Source: Chelonoidis abingdonii
Taxonomy: Eukaryota > Chordata > Testudines > Testudinidae
Direction of reading: 5' to 3'
Assembly: GCF_003597395.2 (NCBI RefSeq)
Contig: NC_133777.1
Location: 13,253,403 to 13,317,402, forward strand
Length of the DNA stretch: 64,000 nt
In this document: positions 1 to 12,196 of the stretch, piece after piece
Numbering within the stretch: position 1 is the first letter of the stretch
How the letters are laid out: the number at the start of each line of letters is the position of its first letter
The notes under the pieces: model-generated
Told to the model about the DNA's origin: nothing
The model's database searches: none
Seen by the model: only the letters and a program-made list of their open reading frames with translations
Translations under genes and position numbers: made by a program

Positions 1-357
1 ATGTCTTTGTATGTCTTCTTGTGAAGTAGGTAGCATACTCTGAGTGCTGCAAAGCAACACCAGGTCAAATAATTTGGTTTTAGTTAAATGCCAAGATTTC
101 AAGTAGCAACATCTTGGGTCTAAAATTCATATGCAAAATTGTTTTTCCACAGTCTTTGGCCAGGTAATTTTGGATGATCAAGATCAGTGTGCACCAAAGG
201 TCAGATCTACATGTACGAAATGTGTCTACACACACAAAACAGGAAGTCTAAATGCACAAAACTGAATATTTTAGGCATGCCAAAATTTGCTCCCCCCTAA
301 ATTTAGTGTGATTCATTGTAATCGTGTAAAGTTAGAGGTTTATCCATTGTTCTAGGT

Positions 358-458
358 CAGTGGTTTTCAAACTTTTCCCATTTACGGATCACTTTGGAAA
401 TCTTTCATATAGTCTGCAGATCAGTAGGGGTCCATGGACCACAGGTTGAAAACCACTG
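358..458. mobile_element. hAT-type MITE (CAGTGGTTTTCAA termini)
   Basis: A 101-bp element with terminal inverted repeats CAGTGGTTTTCAA (left) and TTGAAAACCACTG (right). The flanking octamers ttctaggt (350-357) and ctttaggt (459-466) match at 6 of 8 positions, a decayed 8-bp target-site duplication typical of hAT transposons. It has no coding capacity, so it is a non-autonomous internal-deletion derivative. The duplication decay suggests an old insertion. Confidence 0.75.
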
Positions 459-2089
459 CTTTAGGTGCCTGCATACTAAAAAACAATGATCAAACATATT
501 CACACATAAGCTCCTCCTTCTTTGTTCAGTCATTTAAAAATTGAATAGAATGAAACTTGCCCTTGACACTCTACTTAACCTGGGTGACTAGACAGGCCTT
601 GAAGCAGGCCCTGAAAGCCAACCAACTTGGGCTCTCTCAGACCAAGGCAAAGGGTCGCATACTGGAAATACTCTGCCAGCAACTTCCTATCATTTTATCC
701 AGGAGACTGCTTGAGAGCTTTAACTGATCTCAACTGCTCTGGTGGGAAAGAGGTTTCCCAGATTGCTAGATCCCAAAACTTTTTGACCCTAACTGATCTA
801 ATGTTGCTGTCACTCAGCATATTTCCCAATGAAAGAAAGAGACTAATGTTAAAGTATGAAAAATATCCCAGTGAAATTTGCTCTGTCCTGCAATTCTGAT
901 CACTTCTCTTCAGGGGTTATCTGTCTCCCCATCCCCACAGGGGTACACCATAGGGCTCAGTTAAATTTTCTGCTTGTGCATTCCTTGAGATATGGATTCA
1001 CACCAATTTAAATCCACAGATGTATGTGTGATCCTTTGGATGAGCAAATTGAGGCTATAGAACCAAGCAGCACTCTGGCCCTCTAAAATAACATCTTTGC
1101 AGCTGGTGAGATTGCAGTGGCTTGCTGGCCTGCAAGTTTGGTCAGCTGTGAAAAGCAGTTATTGGTAAAAGGTATTTTCTGCTGAAGATTAACAGATGGG
1201 AAATGGCACTGATCAATGGTGAATTCTTGGATCCATTCATAAAAACAACAAAAAAGGCAAAAGCTGCCTGGGTGATGCCCAAGATTATGATCCAGGATGA
1301 ATATAAACAATGGGAAATTTAAGCTGAATGCCAGAAGAAAATTTTCTAACAAAAGTTGAGTAGTCTGCATGACTTTTAATGGAGCTATGGTGATTTGCAC
1401 AAGCTAAAGATCTGGCCCTCTGTAATGTATCTTGTGTAGATTGCTAATACGGTGAGACCAACAGGAAGAGAGTGACCCTGTAATCCCATTCCACTGGGAT
1501 CAGCATTGCCTTATACAGTTAGATTCCTGTGGGCTGCAGCAGCGGGATTCCATGGCACACGGCCATTAGGCTACTTCCTCCTGACTTGCAGAGACCCAGC
1601 CCATAGTGTACCTATGGAAGGAAGAGCATGGCCCTTCTCCCAGTCCACTCACATGGACCTGGTGCTACTGAGTTTGGAGTACACACATCTATCTTGTTTG
1701 CTCTTTCATTGGTCTTTTTCCACATTTTCCATCTCCCTTTTTACTTTCTGCCTTTCTCTCCCCTCTCTCTTTAAGTCTCTCATGCAGTCTTCTCTTTCTC
1801 TTCATTCACCCTCCATTCTTCTCCTCTTTGTTTCCCCATTCCTCCCAAAACAGTCTCCATTACCTGAACAGAAATGTTTCTGAGTGCCCTGGAGCCAGCT
1901 GTGATCTGCAGCAGGAATAGAGGCATTGCTAGTCTCAGCCCAGATCTTACCTAATAGAAGATTCTCTCTTCTTCTTCTTCAGCTGGCCACCCAGAAACAA
2001 TAGCACTTCCATTCTCTGACTAAGGCTTGAGATGGGGTTTGAATTTTTCTTAGGGAAGGGCTTAAACTAGTTCCAACGTAATTATTTGG
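459..2089. other. Unique sequence, no gene recognised; contains a long pyrimidine tract
   Basis: No repeat family or conserved protein is recognised. Open frames (90 codons at 627-899, 125 codons at 1506-1883, 105 codons on minus at 1083-1400) show no domain, and the longest runs through the low-complexity pyrimidine tract at about 1690-1870. A minus-strand segment at 1951-2019 lies between an acceptor-like and a donor-like site, but in phase 0 its frame ends in a stop at the junction. Confidence 0.5.
1690..1870 (+). repeat. Long polypyrimidine (CT-rich) low-complexity tract
   Basis: About 180 bases of the plus strand are dominated by C and T, with CTCTCT and TTTCTC runs and few purines. The apparent Leu/Ser/Phe-rich frame across it is a by-product of this composition. 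Such strand-asymmetric tracts are common in vertebrate introns and intergenic DNA. Confidence 0.6.
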
Positions 2090-2177
2090 GGGAAGTCCTA
2101 TGGCCTGTGTTATACAGGAAGTCAGATAAAATGATCTTTGTGGTCTTTTCTGGCCCTGGAATCTATGTCTATGAAAA
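2090..2177 (+). mobile_element. CR1/L3-type LINE 3'-end fragment
   Basis: The sequence runs from the 'gaagtcctatggcctgtg' stretch to the terminal 'atctatgtctatg' motif. This resembles the conserved 3' end of CR1-clade retroposons of reptiles and birds (GTCAGA-TAGATGATC-TGGTC-CTTCTGG-CTATGA pattern). It is truncated at the 5' side, as is usual for LINE copies. The subfamily cannot be given without a library search. Confidence 0.55.
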
Positions 2178-3960
2178 GCTCCTGTGCCACAGACAAATGC
2201 TATCCCTGTTTCATAATGCCCAGCATTCCCTGGCTATAATAGTGAGCACCTGAGTGGAAATACTTTGTGTATAATAGTTCCTTTAAAAATAAAGACGAAA
2301 ACTTGTGCTTCTCAGAGCCCACACATTATGCTGTCAGATCCTCACACATTGAGCCGTGAAAAGAGAGTTAAGTGAGGTCTCTTTTGGGCTGCGGATGCTT
2401 AGTGGCAGCTTTTCAGGATTCTTCCATATTCCCAAATGCACCCAAGTCTAGACAGAAAGGGGTGTTTTTTACAATACTGAATCACACCACTCAGTTTCTA
2501 CCCTCTGACTACAGAGCTAGCTGTTGCTTGAATACTGATTGTGCATTTGAGTATCAAAGTCAGACTGGGCAGCTGAGAACACATGTTGGTGATAAATTGT
2601 GCAAAGATCCACCAAACACTGAGAATTGGGTGTGAAGATGACTCAGATGGAAAAAAAATTCAGCAGGGGAAAAAACCTTTAAAAAAAGCACCAACAAAAA
2701 CCCAGATTGAAAACACTTTTTATCTGTGCCTCTGTAGTGCTACTTTGCTTTTGGCACTTCTCCCCCTATATCTAAACCTCTCAAGTAAGCCATAATGACA
2801 GCACAAGTTGCATGTTATTTCATGTCCTGCATTGCAAGGCACTGGAATTCCTCAGGTGTCTAAAATTATGGGGTTTCTCAACTGAGATCCCTTATATTCT
2901 GCCTAATATTTACTAATATGCAATGGACAAACATATATTGGACTGTGGCCATTTTATTACTGCATAGATTGCATATTTACAGATTCTCTCTCTATATAAA
3001 CATTTAACAGTCCAATGAATATTCAGACTAGATACAATAAAGACACTTTGTAATTACTGATCGATATGTAAGAAGAAATAGACAAAATAGCTTAGCTAAA
3101 ATAAGAAGGAACTCAAATCTTACCCATTACTAAAATCCAAACCTGATGTTGTAATTTTTTTTTAATTTGCTTTCATTGTTGTGTTTGGATCTCTGCTTCT
3201 TGCTTTGCTGGAAAAGTCCGAGAAAACCTTTTTTGCTGGGATATTTTTGACTAGATTAGAATCAGGATATACCAGAAACCTGCTATAAAAGCATTTTTAG
3301 TCAAATTTCTTGATTCCAAAGACTTTGGTGAGTTTCAGTTAAACATCTGCGTTTATGCCTGATTCTCTCCTAGCCTGTAATTTTTGTTGTCATTTTCACC
3401 TATGCCTAGTGGGTGTACAAGACCACTATCCTTTGCTGGCAGAATTTTGCACCTATTTTGCACAAGTGTAAATGATCACACAAGCTGCAAAGCAATGAAG
3501 ACTTCTGTGCATGGACCCTTAGTAGAACTAACCGCTCCCCTTTTTGTGGTTTCTCCCTAGTTATTGTCAGACTGAGCAATAGATCCTCTTTGTAGATTTT
3601 GTTCCTTGTTAGTACAGAAATCCTTGGCATAAATCCAATACTTTTATTATGGACATTTGTTAATAATAGAATTTTTGGTGCCCTTCCCATGAGTTTAACC
3701 AAATAATTTTCTTTATGACCACAACACTTCCAGGATCAATTGCATTACTAATATGCTTAAAACAGTAAAATAATATATAGGGTCAATATTAAAATTTTGT
3801 AGTTGTTGTAGACACATACATCAGCTAATGCAGTGGGATTCTGGTCCATGGGTAGGGCTCTTAGGAGCTATGGATGATAATACAAATAAATAATTTGGAG
3901 AGAGAGACAGAGAGAGACTGTTTTGAGAGATCACACATTTAACATTTTCACAGATACGAA
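2178..3960. other. Unique AT-rich sequence, no gene recognised
   Basis: Mostly AT-rich with poly-A and poly-T runs (for example near 2645-2690 and 3155-3165). Open frames of 70-98 codons show no recognisable domain. A short purine-rich GAGAGA run occurs at 3897-3917. Confidence 0.5.
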
Positions 3961-4064
3961 GCCAAATTCTTCTCTCATTCACATAGTGCAAACTGGAGTA
4001 ACTCCATTGACATGAGTGGAACTATTCCAGATTTACATGGTGTAAATTAAAAAATAATTTGGTC
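3961..4064. repeat. Foldback (palindromic) MITE-like element
   Basis: The left arm starting GCCAAATTCT and running through CTGGAGTAACTCCA is imperfectly inverted in the right arm, which ends ATAATTTGGTC, with a small central loop around 4011-4016. This whole-length foldback is one of several in the window (see 16057, 39159, 42875, 52137). No intact target-site duplication was identified. Confidence 0.5.
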
Positions 4065-5493
4065 CACCTAAATTGAAATATCTATCAGAAGTAGGCAATG
4101 TTTGCAAGTGTGAGTGTTTGCACCTCTCTTCTCAAGTATGGCCCTGATTCAGCAAGGTACCTGAGCATGATCTTAACTTCAAGCATATATGAGATGTGTT
4201 TAAGTATCTTGAAGATCTGGAGTCATGAATAGCCCTATTTTCTATAATGGGACTACCTGTATTCTCAAAGTAAGGTACATGCTAAACTATCTGAAGAACT
4301 AGGGCCTATGGAAGTCAATGAGACTTAAGCACATACTTAAACAAAGCAAGTGATTAAGTGGTATGCTGAGGCAGGGACTCAATGAGAATAATAGGAAATG
4401 GGCATTATTGTATATCTACATTTCTATGGTATGTGTTAACCAGCTCTTATTAACAAGCCTGTCCTTCAATAGCAGTTCATAAATCACTGTTGAAGTTACA
4501 GGCACTTTCAGAATAGATAGAAAGGCAATTGGGCACTAAAAGATTATTTGGCTATTTGTTTAGCCACTGGCTCTTTGCTGGTAACTGATAGGTTTAAGAG
4601 CTGGAAATTTTGGAATTCCCGGGCTGCTTTAGTTAACTTGTTAGGGGTAGTTGTTTGTGTTTGATAAATGAGAAGATGATGTTGGACAATTAGAATAGCA
4701 AGTTGAAGGGGGGATGGGGGGCACCTTTATCTGTAAATAATAGAGAGAGAACTTGGAATTCCTCAAGCAGGTAAAGCCACTAGCTTATGGCAATGAGTAA
4801 CTGTTTTGTCTGTGATGCAACCTGAGAACATTAGTGCTCTCTCTCTTCCCCTCTCATCTACACACACCTACTTAGGATGAGTTACATCTCAAAATTATGG
4901 CTTAGTAGAAGCCAAGCTGTCTCTTTTATTCACTCTGCTTGAAAGCTTCAGGGTACACAAAACTTGTGCAGATTTTGTGTGTGTGTATAAAACCCTAAAA
5001 AAAAAGTTTTAGGACTTGCATTAAAATAGAAACTACACTGAAAGTCAGATCCAGTCTGATAAGCAATAACTTTTCAGCAGAGTTTAAATATAGGCTGGAC
5101 AAAAGGGTTTAGTGTAAGGGTCAGAAACAAGGGCAAGATTTTCAAGCATGTATATGTGGAACTGCATGCACTTTGCTGCGGTTAATTGTGCATACAAATG
5201 TCCTAATTAGCCATGTACAGTTAGCCTCTGAGTGTGTGTGTAGAAGCAAAGAAATTGCATGGACAATTTATAGGGATGGGTGCCTCAGTCTTGTTTAACA
5301 ATCTATCCCCAAATGCCACATACAGTGAACGTTATGAATTTCTCTATCCACCATAGTCTAAGTGCAGGAATTCTGTGAGATATCTCCACCTTCTGGACTT
5401 GCAGTTTTGTATCTATCTCCTTTCATGATGTGATCAGAAGAGATTAATTCACATTATGGAAAGGATAACATGGAGGAATTATAATGTGAGAAA
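4065..5493. other. Unique sequence, no gene recognised
   Basis: The start (about 4138-4345) looks like a very decayed foldback repeat (motifs 'ccctgattcagcaagg' and 'cttaagcacatacttaa'). The rest is unrecognised AT-rich DNA with a short TG run near 4976-4988. No frame has similarity I can name. Confidence 0.45.
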
Positions 5494-5620
5494 GTATCAG
5501 AGGGGTAGCCATGTTAGTCGGATCTGTAAAAGCAGCAAAGAGTCCTGTGGCACCTTATAGACTAACAGACGTATTGGAGCATGAGTTTGCTTGGGTGAAT
5601 ACCCACTTTGGCAGATGCAT
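5494..5620 (+). mobile_element. SINE-like turtle repeat (GTATCAGAGGGGTAGCC head), copy 1
   Basis: It begins GTATCAGAGGGGTAGCCATG, continues through the core TCCTGTGGCACCTTATAGAC and ends near GATGCATG. The same element recurs at 18645-18775, 61462-61581 and, rearranged, at 50311-50480. The end contains a short hairpin around 'gggtgaatacccac'. The head resembles a Pol III A box, but a SINE origin is inferred, not shown. Confidence 0.65.
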
Positions 5621-6297
5621 GAGTGTTGCATCTGTCAGTTCATGAACTTTTTACCTCCGAGCATCTTAAAGCTTGAATAAATCTGGGCAACACTGAGGCA
5701 TTTTTGCTGCTAAATGTGTTTTTCCCCCTTGGAAATGGTTTATTTTTCAAAACAGTTCAAATGTGCGAGTTATTTTTCCTGTGGCTTTGTAGCATTCACA
5801 GAAATTATTTTTCACAGATGCAGACTTTAAAACATTCTAATGACTGGAAATGGACCAAAGAGTCCAGGAGTAACATAGAGCCAGATTGGGTGAGCAGTAA
5901 CCCACACAAACAATGCCAATGGAGTGAATGGGACTACGGGGCTGGCTAACAGCTCACCAATGACTCTCAGAAAGCAGTGAAAGTAAGGACCAGTCACTAA
6001 ACTGATGGGAAGAAGGATAACATGGAAATAGAGGTGGCCAGCAATCTAAAATCTCCTTCTATTATTATTAGTGGGACGGCTTGATTTGTGCTGATTACTT
6101 TGGACTGTAGCAAGGTTTAAAGAGACATAAACATGTGATGTGAAAAAATTAAAGACTTTGGGGTTTTTTTTTACCTTAGGGTTAGAGAGAGAAAGAGAGA
6201 GTTCTCTGTGGAAAGCAGATGTTTAATTGTCCACAAACAGTAGCAAAAGATCATATGACTAGTACATCTATACAAATTTTAGTTGTACGTACACAGT
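5621..6297. other. Unique sequence, no gene recognised
   Basis: An 81-codon frame at 5704-5949 shows no domain. A GAGAGA purine run lies at about 6184-6201. Nothing else is recognised. Confidence 0.45.
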
Positions 6298-6381
6298 GTT
6301 GTTGTAGCTATGTTGGTCCCAGGATGTATAGGTGGGTTAGGTAACATATTTTATTGGACCAACTTCTGTTGGTGAGAGAGA
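6298..6381 (+). mobile_element. Interspersed repeat fragment (GTTGTAGCTATGTTGGTCCC head)
   Basis: A fragment starting GTTGTAGCTATGTTGGTCCC and ending around TTCTGTTGGTGAGAGAGAC. I recognise this pattern from turtle genomic DNA as a common repeat. Its head resembles that of the GTATCAGAGG element (both have TAGC-TGTT-GTC). Only one copy is in the window, so family limits and class are uncertain. Confidence 0.45.
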
Positions 6382-6578
6382 CCATATGTTTAATCCCAGG
6401 GATGGTGGCTGTAAATCTAACTGCTCTGTCAGGTATTCAGAAGTATTTCCAACATACTCCATAGTACTAATGTGTGACCAGACAACGAAACTCACCTGCT
6501 GCCAGAACAAGTGACAATCATATGTTCCACAGGCAAAGTACCCAGACAATTACTCACAAGTTTCTCATTATGTTTTGT

Positions 6579-6701
6579 TAGGGTGACCAGATAGCAAATG
6601 TGAAAAATCAGGATGGGGCTGGGAGGTAATAGGAGTCTGTATAAGAAAAAGACCCAAAAATTGGGACTGTCCCTATAAAATCGGGACATCTGGTCACCCT
6701 A
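6579..6701. mobile_element. hAT-type MITE (TAGGGTGACCAGA termini), copy 1
   Basis: A 123-bp element with inverted termini TAGGGTGACCAGA and TCTGGTCACCCTA, flanked by an exact 8-bp duplication tgttttgt (6571-6578 and 6702-6709). The 8-bp duplication places it in the hAT superfamily. A second copy at 42244-42367 has the same ends and a near-exact 8-bp duplication. It is non-coding. Confidence 0.8.
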
Positions 6702-6709
6702 TGTTTTGT

Positions 6710-9199
6710 AGTTATCATGAAAGAAGACTTTACCCTGACCCTTCATATGCATGGGAACTAATGGAATGACGCTACAAAAAAAGCCCTGAAAGGAAAGATA
6801 GCTTCTTAGCCATGCCATGGATCCTTAGGGTGGGTCAAACAAATGATTTTAGGTGTGCTGTGCACATGAAGGGGCAGCACTGGTATACATAGTGTTGCCC
6901 CTCTTATAAGTGGTAAGAAATAGATATCTGAGGCCTTACAGATCAGCTTCCCAGTAGAGGAGAAATCACTGACATGGCGTCTGGGTATAGTCTAAATGCA
7001 TTTTTTTTATTTACCTAGATGTATCCACCAGTCCTAGAACAATGGTGGGCACAAACAGCATACAAGCAATCCCTTTTCAGGAATCTCATCCCAACACTGA
7101 TGCTCAGTTTCCAGAGAGCGACTCTACCACAAGAATTGTTTCCAATCCAAGATGATGACAGAGAGCACACTCTCATGCTGCTCACACAGCTCCCTCTATC
7201 AAGACCTTTACACTACAAAATTAGCAACAACACAGTGCACGTTTTCTCAAGAAGGAACTTTTATTTTCACGCTAAGAAAAGAACCTGGAATACTATGTAT
7301 ACTAGCACCACCTGGTGATTCCGGCCACAGCAATACATATGTGGCATTGATAAATTTGATTTTTATGTACAGAGTGTGAGTAGGACATTGCCATTAATTC
7401 TTCTCCACAGTGGGCTCAGAACCATTAGTTACTTCCACAGTGATTAATAACTGGTAGTCTAAAATATTCTTTGCTATTGAGTGTTATGGTCACAGCATAC
7501 TAAATGAAAAGTTAGATAAAAATATAAAATTCTCTTTCTAGAAGGTTGCAATGTAATATCACTTTGTTTCTTAAAATCTGGAACTTTAACATACAAGAAC
7601 CAAAAACAGAGAGAGAGAAAACAGGCTGCTCCCCAAGGCAGCGAGGCACATCTCATGCCACCTCACTCTAGATTGGCTCTTTGCAGATTGACTATTGCTA
7701 GACCCAAATCACATGCTTCCTTACAGTGCTCCCTAGCCTGCTTGCAGTTCCAGGACAACCCCTGAGGATTTAAAGTGATAGCTTACAATTTTTAACACAG
7801 TTTTTAGTGCACCACACTGTGTAACAGGGTTTTGGCTTGAATTAGACTGGTCATTTGAGGGTTAAGTCTACAGGTAATCCACTATGCTCAGACAATGCAC
7901 ACATACTGCTGCTCTTCCTTTCATTCTTATCTTCACTGGAAGATTTAGTTGTGGAACAGTTATTGGTAGGTCATTTTTGTCTTTCAGTAGCATCACTGAT
8001 TTTCTCATCTTGACAGGAAGCCTTTGTGGGCTGGGAGGGTAGTGCTCAACTCTCTCATAAGACAATGGTGCTGGGACTTGTTGTATGTTATGTTATAGCA
8101 GTGGACTAGAGAGAAGGAACTTCCCTGAGATGCCACATGTACAGATTTTATACATTTAAAAGAAAATTTAAGTGAAAAGCTTGTGTTAGTTTCTTGCTGT
8201 TGCATTAGTTCTTATAGCTGGGATGCTGTAAATATATTGGGGTATGAAGTCAGATGGAACATGTGCAGTTTACCTAGAGAGAACTTTCAGAAACCACACC
8301 ACATATATTTCTTCTTTGCTTCTTCTGTTTATTTCACAGTGAAGTAACTTCCTTCTCAGCACAGCTGGTGATGATATTACTGGAAGTGGAGGGACATCTG
8401 GGATGCTAGGCTCCCTTATGAGACTCCCATAGGGACTGGGCCAGATAAGGTCAACACACCTGCTTCCAACACCCATGTTCTGAAATAGGTCTGTGACTTT
8501 GCTGTCAGGGTAGCTTGTTATGTGGAAATAAAGCACAACTGGTGTCCAATGTACTCAGATAACATGAAATATGTTTCCCCTTTAATCTGCCTTTAAGGAA
8601 AAAGGCCTGGAACACTTTGGTTGTCAGCACAGTAAGTGGTTCAGTAATGAAATGGGATCTCTGATTATTGTGTCCAACGTACACAGAACTTTCAAAACCT
8701 TTCAATTTAGAAAAATCTATTTGATGAATAAACTGGCTATTTTTATTTTTAAATGTCTCCAGCTTGCTAGGGTCTGAAACCCTGGGAAAGCCTCAGGAAA
8801 CATCAGCAGGGAGAGAAAAATGCGAGGACTGGTGGAAGCCATGAATGAGGCAAAATATGTAATATTCAATTATTTCTGGTTGCAGCGCTATTTTTATTAA
8901 TGCACAGTCTTGCAGCTGGTTGCCATGTTAGAGGTCACTTGTGAAGGGGGGAATGGAACTCAGAGGACCTTGAGGGAGAAATGTGCCGTTACAGGTTCTA
9001 ACTTCTAATTCTCTCTCCCCATCTTGCTCTCTCTGATGCACTTCTGGGAACTTTGGACGTGCCTCCTCTTCCATATTTATGTGCTAACCCTTGGAGAGGT
9101 TGTGAGATACCACAGTTCTCCCCCAGCTTTATAGTTTCATGACAGCTGGCTTTATGGTTCCTTCCCACAGATGCAATCAGTGTTGTCACACAGACAACA
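6710..9199. other. Unique sequence, no gene recognised
   Basis: Overlapping short frames (60-99 codons) on both strands have no recognisable domain. No strong repeat signature was seen. It may hold old repeats beyond recognition by eye. Confidence 0.45.
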
Positions 9200-10145
9200 T
9201 CATGCCTACAAGAGATTGACCCCTGGATAAAGAGCATCTGGCTGAGAAGGAACTCAGGCAAGATTGAAGTACTGCTGGTGGGAAGGTGGAAAGGTTTCAA
9301 GGAGCTAGCCAGGACACTGCTCTCATCATCCATTGGTGGCATCTGCATTGTGCATGAAGGCGATATGAAGTCTTGGCATCCTACTGGACTCAATCCCTAA
9401 TCTTTGAATCTCAGATAGCAATAATGGGAAGAAATGCATCCAATTCCTGCTTGCTAGAAAACCACCCTTTCCCCTTGAATGAGGAGCTGGCTGCAGTAAT
9501 GGATAAACTCATCTCTCCTACAATGTACTATTGTAACTCATTGCATCTGGAGCTGAAGGAGCAGGCAACACAGAAACTCCAGCATATACATAATGCAATA
9601 CCTCACTTCCTTAGCAGGAAAATGCTGAGGACACACCATCCCAATGCTCCCTTTACTGGCTCCCAAGTTCATTTCTGATGCCAATTCAAAGCCTTGGTCA
9701 GACTCATTCAATGAGCTGGGGCCTGATGATATCAGAGATAGTTTTTGTATTCACAACTCACCAAGCCAGCTCTGTTTTTTGTGGTGCAGGGCAGTTAGTG
9801 ATGACCAAGAGGAAGCTCTCAAGAGCCACAAGGCATACTGTGCTGTGCTGAGAACCCAAGTCTGTGGAATGACTCAGCCTGGCCCCAGCCATTTTCAGAG
9901 CAAATTGCAGAAAACCCCTCCCACAATAGGTGAAGATGGAGTTACAACAACAACAAAAATCGCACAGCACAGTAAGCAAAGGTGCAACATTCGAATTAAC
10001 TATGGATGTGTCTGTGAATCTGTATTAAGCTAATTGACCATCCAGTACTGTAATGATGGGTTCCCAGAAAAACCTAAGAGAGATGATTAGATCCAAGCTT
10101 CTATTCAGAGTCCTCTTCCTCGTACCTAAAGCCCATAGTGATCTA
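9200..10145 (+). mobile_element. Decayed L2-like LINE ORF2 (reverse transcriptase C-terminal part)
   Basis: Translation near 9203-9290 gives CLQEIDPWIK followed shortly by GKIEVLLVG, the pattern of L2/CR1-clade reverse transcriptase (C-L-x-x-I-x-x-W...K-x-E-x-L-L-x-G). From 9480 the frame reads NEELAAVMDKLISPTMYYCN, then an LQHIHNA segment, matching the 'L-D-Y-C-N-x-L ... L-Q-x-V-Q-N-A-A' block of L2. After a frameshift a WLP-like motif follows (about 9660), and IRSKLLFRVLFLVPKAHSDL near 10088-10150 echoes the next conserved segment. Stops and frameshifts show it is dead. The 101- and 129-codon frames here are fragments of this relic. The L2 assignment is firm at clade level but not at family level. 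Confidence 0.7.
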
Positions 10146-10472
10146 GGTCTGAATGACTGAGATAGGATGCTTTAGCTGAACCTCTTTTTTCTCCTGTTAT
10201 TGGCCTTCGAAAGCAATTGCAGTTGCCTCAGTTATCCAGGCTCGGTCCGTACCAGGCTAGAGATAGGACCTTGTTGGTTCAGGGATCCCATCTGTGGGCC
10301 TCCTTCCTGAGAACGTCAGTCAGATACTTTGTTATCTGCCTGTACGATTCAATTCATGCCACTTCCTGCTCCTGTGTGATCTTTTTCCAACAGCTTTTTT
10401 TCTTTGTTGGATTATTTCTTTTCTTTGCCAACTCTGTATTGCCAGGCTGACGCTTGACGACCACTTTTTTAA

Positions 10473-10637
10473 ATCATAGAATCATAGATTATTAGGGTTG
10501 GAAGGGACCTCAGGAGATCATCTAGTCCAACCCCCTGCTCAAAGCAGGACCAATCCCCAAATGGCCCCCTCAAGGATTGAACTCACAACCCTGGGTTTAG
10601 CAGGCCAATGCTCAAACCACTGAGCTATCCCTCCCCC
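10473..10637 (-). mobile_element. Cry I-type turtle SINE (tRNA head, CR1 tail), copy 1
   Basis: Read on the minus strand it begins GGGGGAGG, then an A box TAGCTCAGTGG and a B box GTTCAATCC spaced as in a tRNA. It continues into a CR1 LINE 3' tail (GGGTTGGACTAGATGATCTC) and ends in ATGATTCTATGAT repeats. This matches the published architecture of the tortoise PolIII/SINE whose 3' end derives from CR1. It is retroposed by CR1 machinery in trans. Target-site duplications are not clear. Confidence 0.85.
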
Positions 10638-12196
10638 AGTTGTTTTAAACTGCCTAGCAACACACATGCATGTCAAGAATTCCAGAGATTTTCATAAAAT
10701 ACAATAATAAAATTAATGAAATATTCAGAACTGTGCTGGCCTATGGTGTCCTATTCCTTTTCCTCTCTTAGGCTCAAATCCTTTCCCTAGACATCCTTCC
10801 CTTGCCTAGCTGGGAACAGTCATAAGCCCTTTGCACCCCGGTAGAGGGGCGCTCACTTGGGGCTTAGATCTCTCAGATATTTTAAAGGAATGTAAAAGTG
10901 CTATTTATGGTCTCAATCCCATGTTTCCTCTCCTGTCTTCCTTCCTCTATCCTTTGAACATTTTGGAAGGATCTTTTAAAGGAAGTTTTGGGGTACCAGG
11001 CCCTGCTCTCTCTTCTCTAGCTTTCAGTTTTTCTGAGGCAGTTAGCAAGCTCTTCTGCCCTCACCAATGCAATCAACTTCTCAGTGAAGTCATGACACCG
11101 CGATCCTAGGCTGTGAAGTCATGACACAGCGATCCTAGGCTGTGAAGTCATGACACAGCGATCCCAGGCTGGCCGTGATTTTTTCCCCTTTCAGCTGTTC
11201 CCTTGGCTACCACACTTGCAAGAGTTTCTATGACCTGCTGGCGCAGTGTAGAATTTTGAATGTGGGGTTTTTATGTAGGTTTGCGAGTCGAGTGGGTGTG
11301 TACTGGCTCATGAGGATCAGCAGGACGTACCAGGCTGAAGTTCACACATTAGATGGGTTTGGTCATCTGGAACTGGTGGCAAGCAAAACAGCGCTGCAAA
11401 CAAGAGGCATTTCTCCTCCTCTTCCCTCATCCCTTGATATTAAGAAGATGATCTAGGCTCTTTTGCCTATCTGCTGGTGCGGCCCATTAGGTTAAGCAGT
11501 TGGAGCCCTAAGCAGTACAACTGAACAAACAGCAAAAATTAATTATTCCTTCATTTTGTGGTATGATTGTATGATTTCTTTGACATCATCTATGGAGGGG
11601 ATAGTATAATAAAATCTTTGCTTAATGAACTTAATTAAGGAACCAACTCCCCCCCCCCACCCAACAGCATTTGAATGTGTTTAAATGAATTAGACAGGGA
11701 TACCAATGCTTCCATAAACTGAAGCTATCATCCTGAGGTCCATGTCTGTACATACACATGCATGCACACATATATGCAAGAGCCATTATTTTTGTCATGC
11801 ACTTTGTCTATTTATAATTGAATTACAATTATCCGTTCATACAGGTTGCTTTAAAACTGAGTTCTTACAAAATAGTCCTAATTCCCTGTCATATTTCTAA
11901 ATGAATCATGCAATCAGACATCTTATAACATATTTTAAAACACAGCAGCTTCATTACTGTTTGATAATTATTCATTAGCAGATCAATGTTTCATACACCC
12001 ACATCTTTTATTCTCCAGATAGAGCAAAACAAACAGATTCATAGAGGAAATCTGGGTATTGAGATGTCTGTTCTATGATAAGATCTTTTAATAACTTAAA
12101 TCCTGCATTTACTTGGCTCCCAGAGATGGTGTTTGAGGCTGGAGAAATGTGAAACAGAGTTGCTGAGGAACAGGTTGATCCTATGGCTGGAATGGA
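10638..12196. other. Unique sequence with one tandem repeat, no gene recognised
   Basis: Apart from the 29-bp tandem array at 11084-11170, nothing is recognised. Frames of 92-93 codons (10831-11109, 11175-11456) have no domain, and the first runs into the array. A C run lies at about 11651-11662. Confidence 0.45.
11084..11170 (+). repeat. 29-bp tandem repeat, exactly 3 units
   Basis: Three contiguous units start GTGAAGTCATGACAC and end GATCCTAGGCT (11084-11112, 11113-11141, 11142-11170). Units 1 and 2 differ by a single base (CCGCG versus CAGCG), and unit 3 has a CCCAGGCT ending. Each contains the near-palindrome TGAAGTCATGACA. The high identity implies a recent expansion. Confidence 0.9.

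Noticed and set aside
1951..2019. Minus-strand exon before a GTAAGATC donor
   Set aside because: The acceptor is mediocre, and the phase-0 frame ends in a stop exactly at the junction. Not better than chance.
9373..9678. 101-codon host gene
   Set aside because: Its residues match the L2-like reverse transcriptase C-terminal pattern, with flanking frameshifts: a LINE relic.
10473..10637. tRNA gene on the minus strand
   Set aside because: A and B boxes are present, but the sequence continues into a CR1 tail and recurs at 55838-56020: it is a SINE, not a functional tRNA gene.
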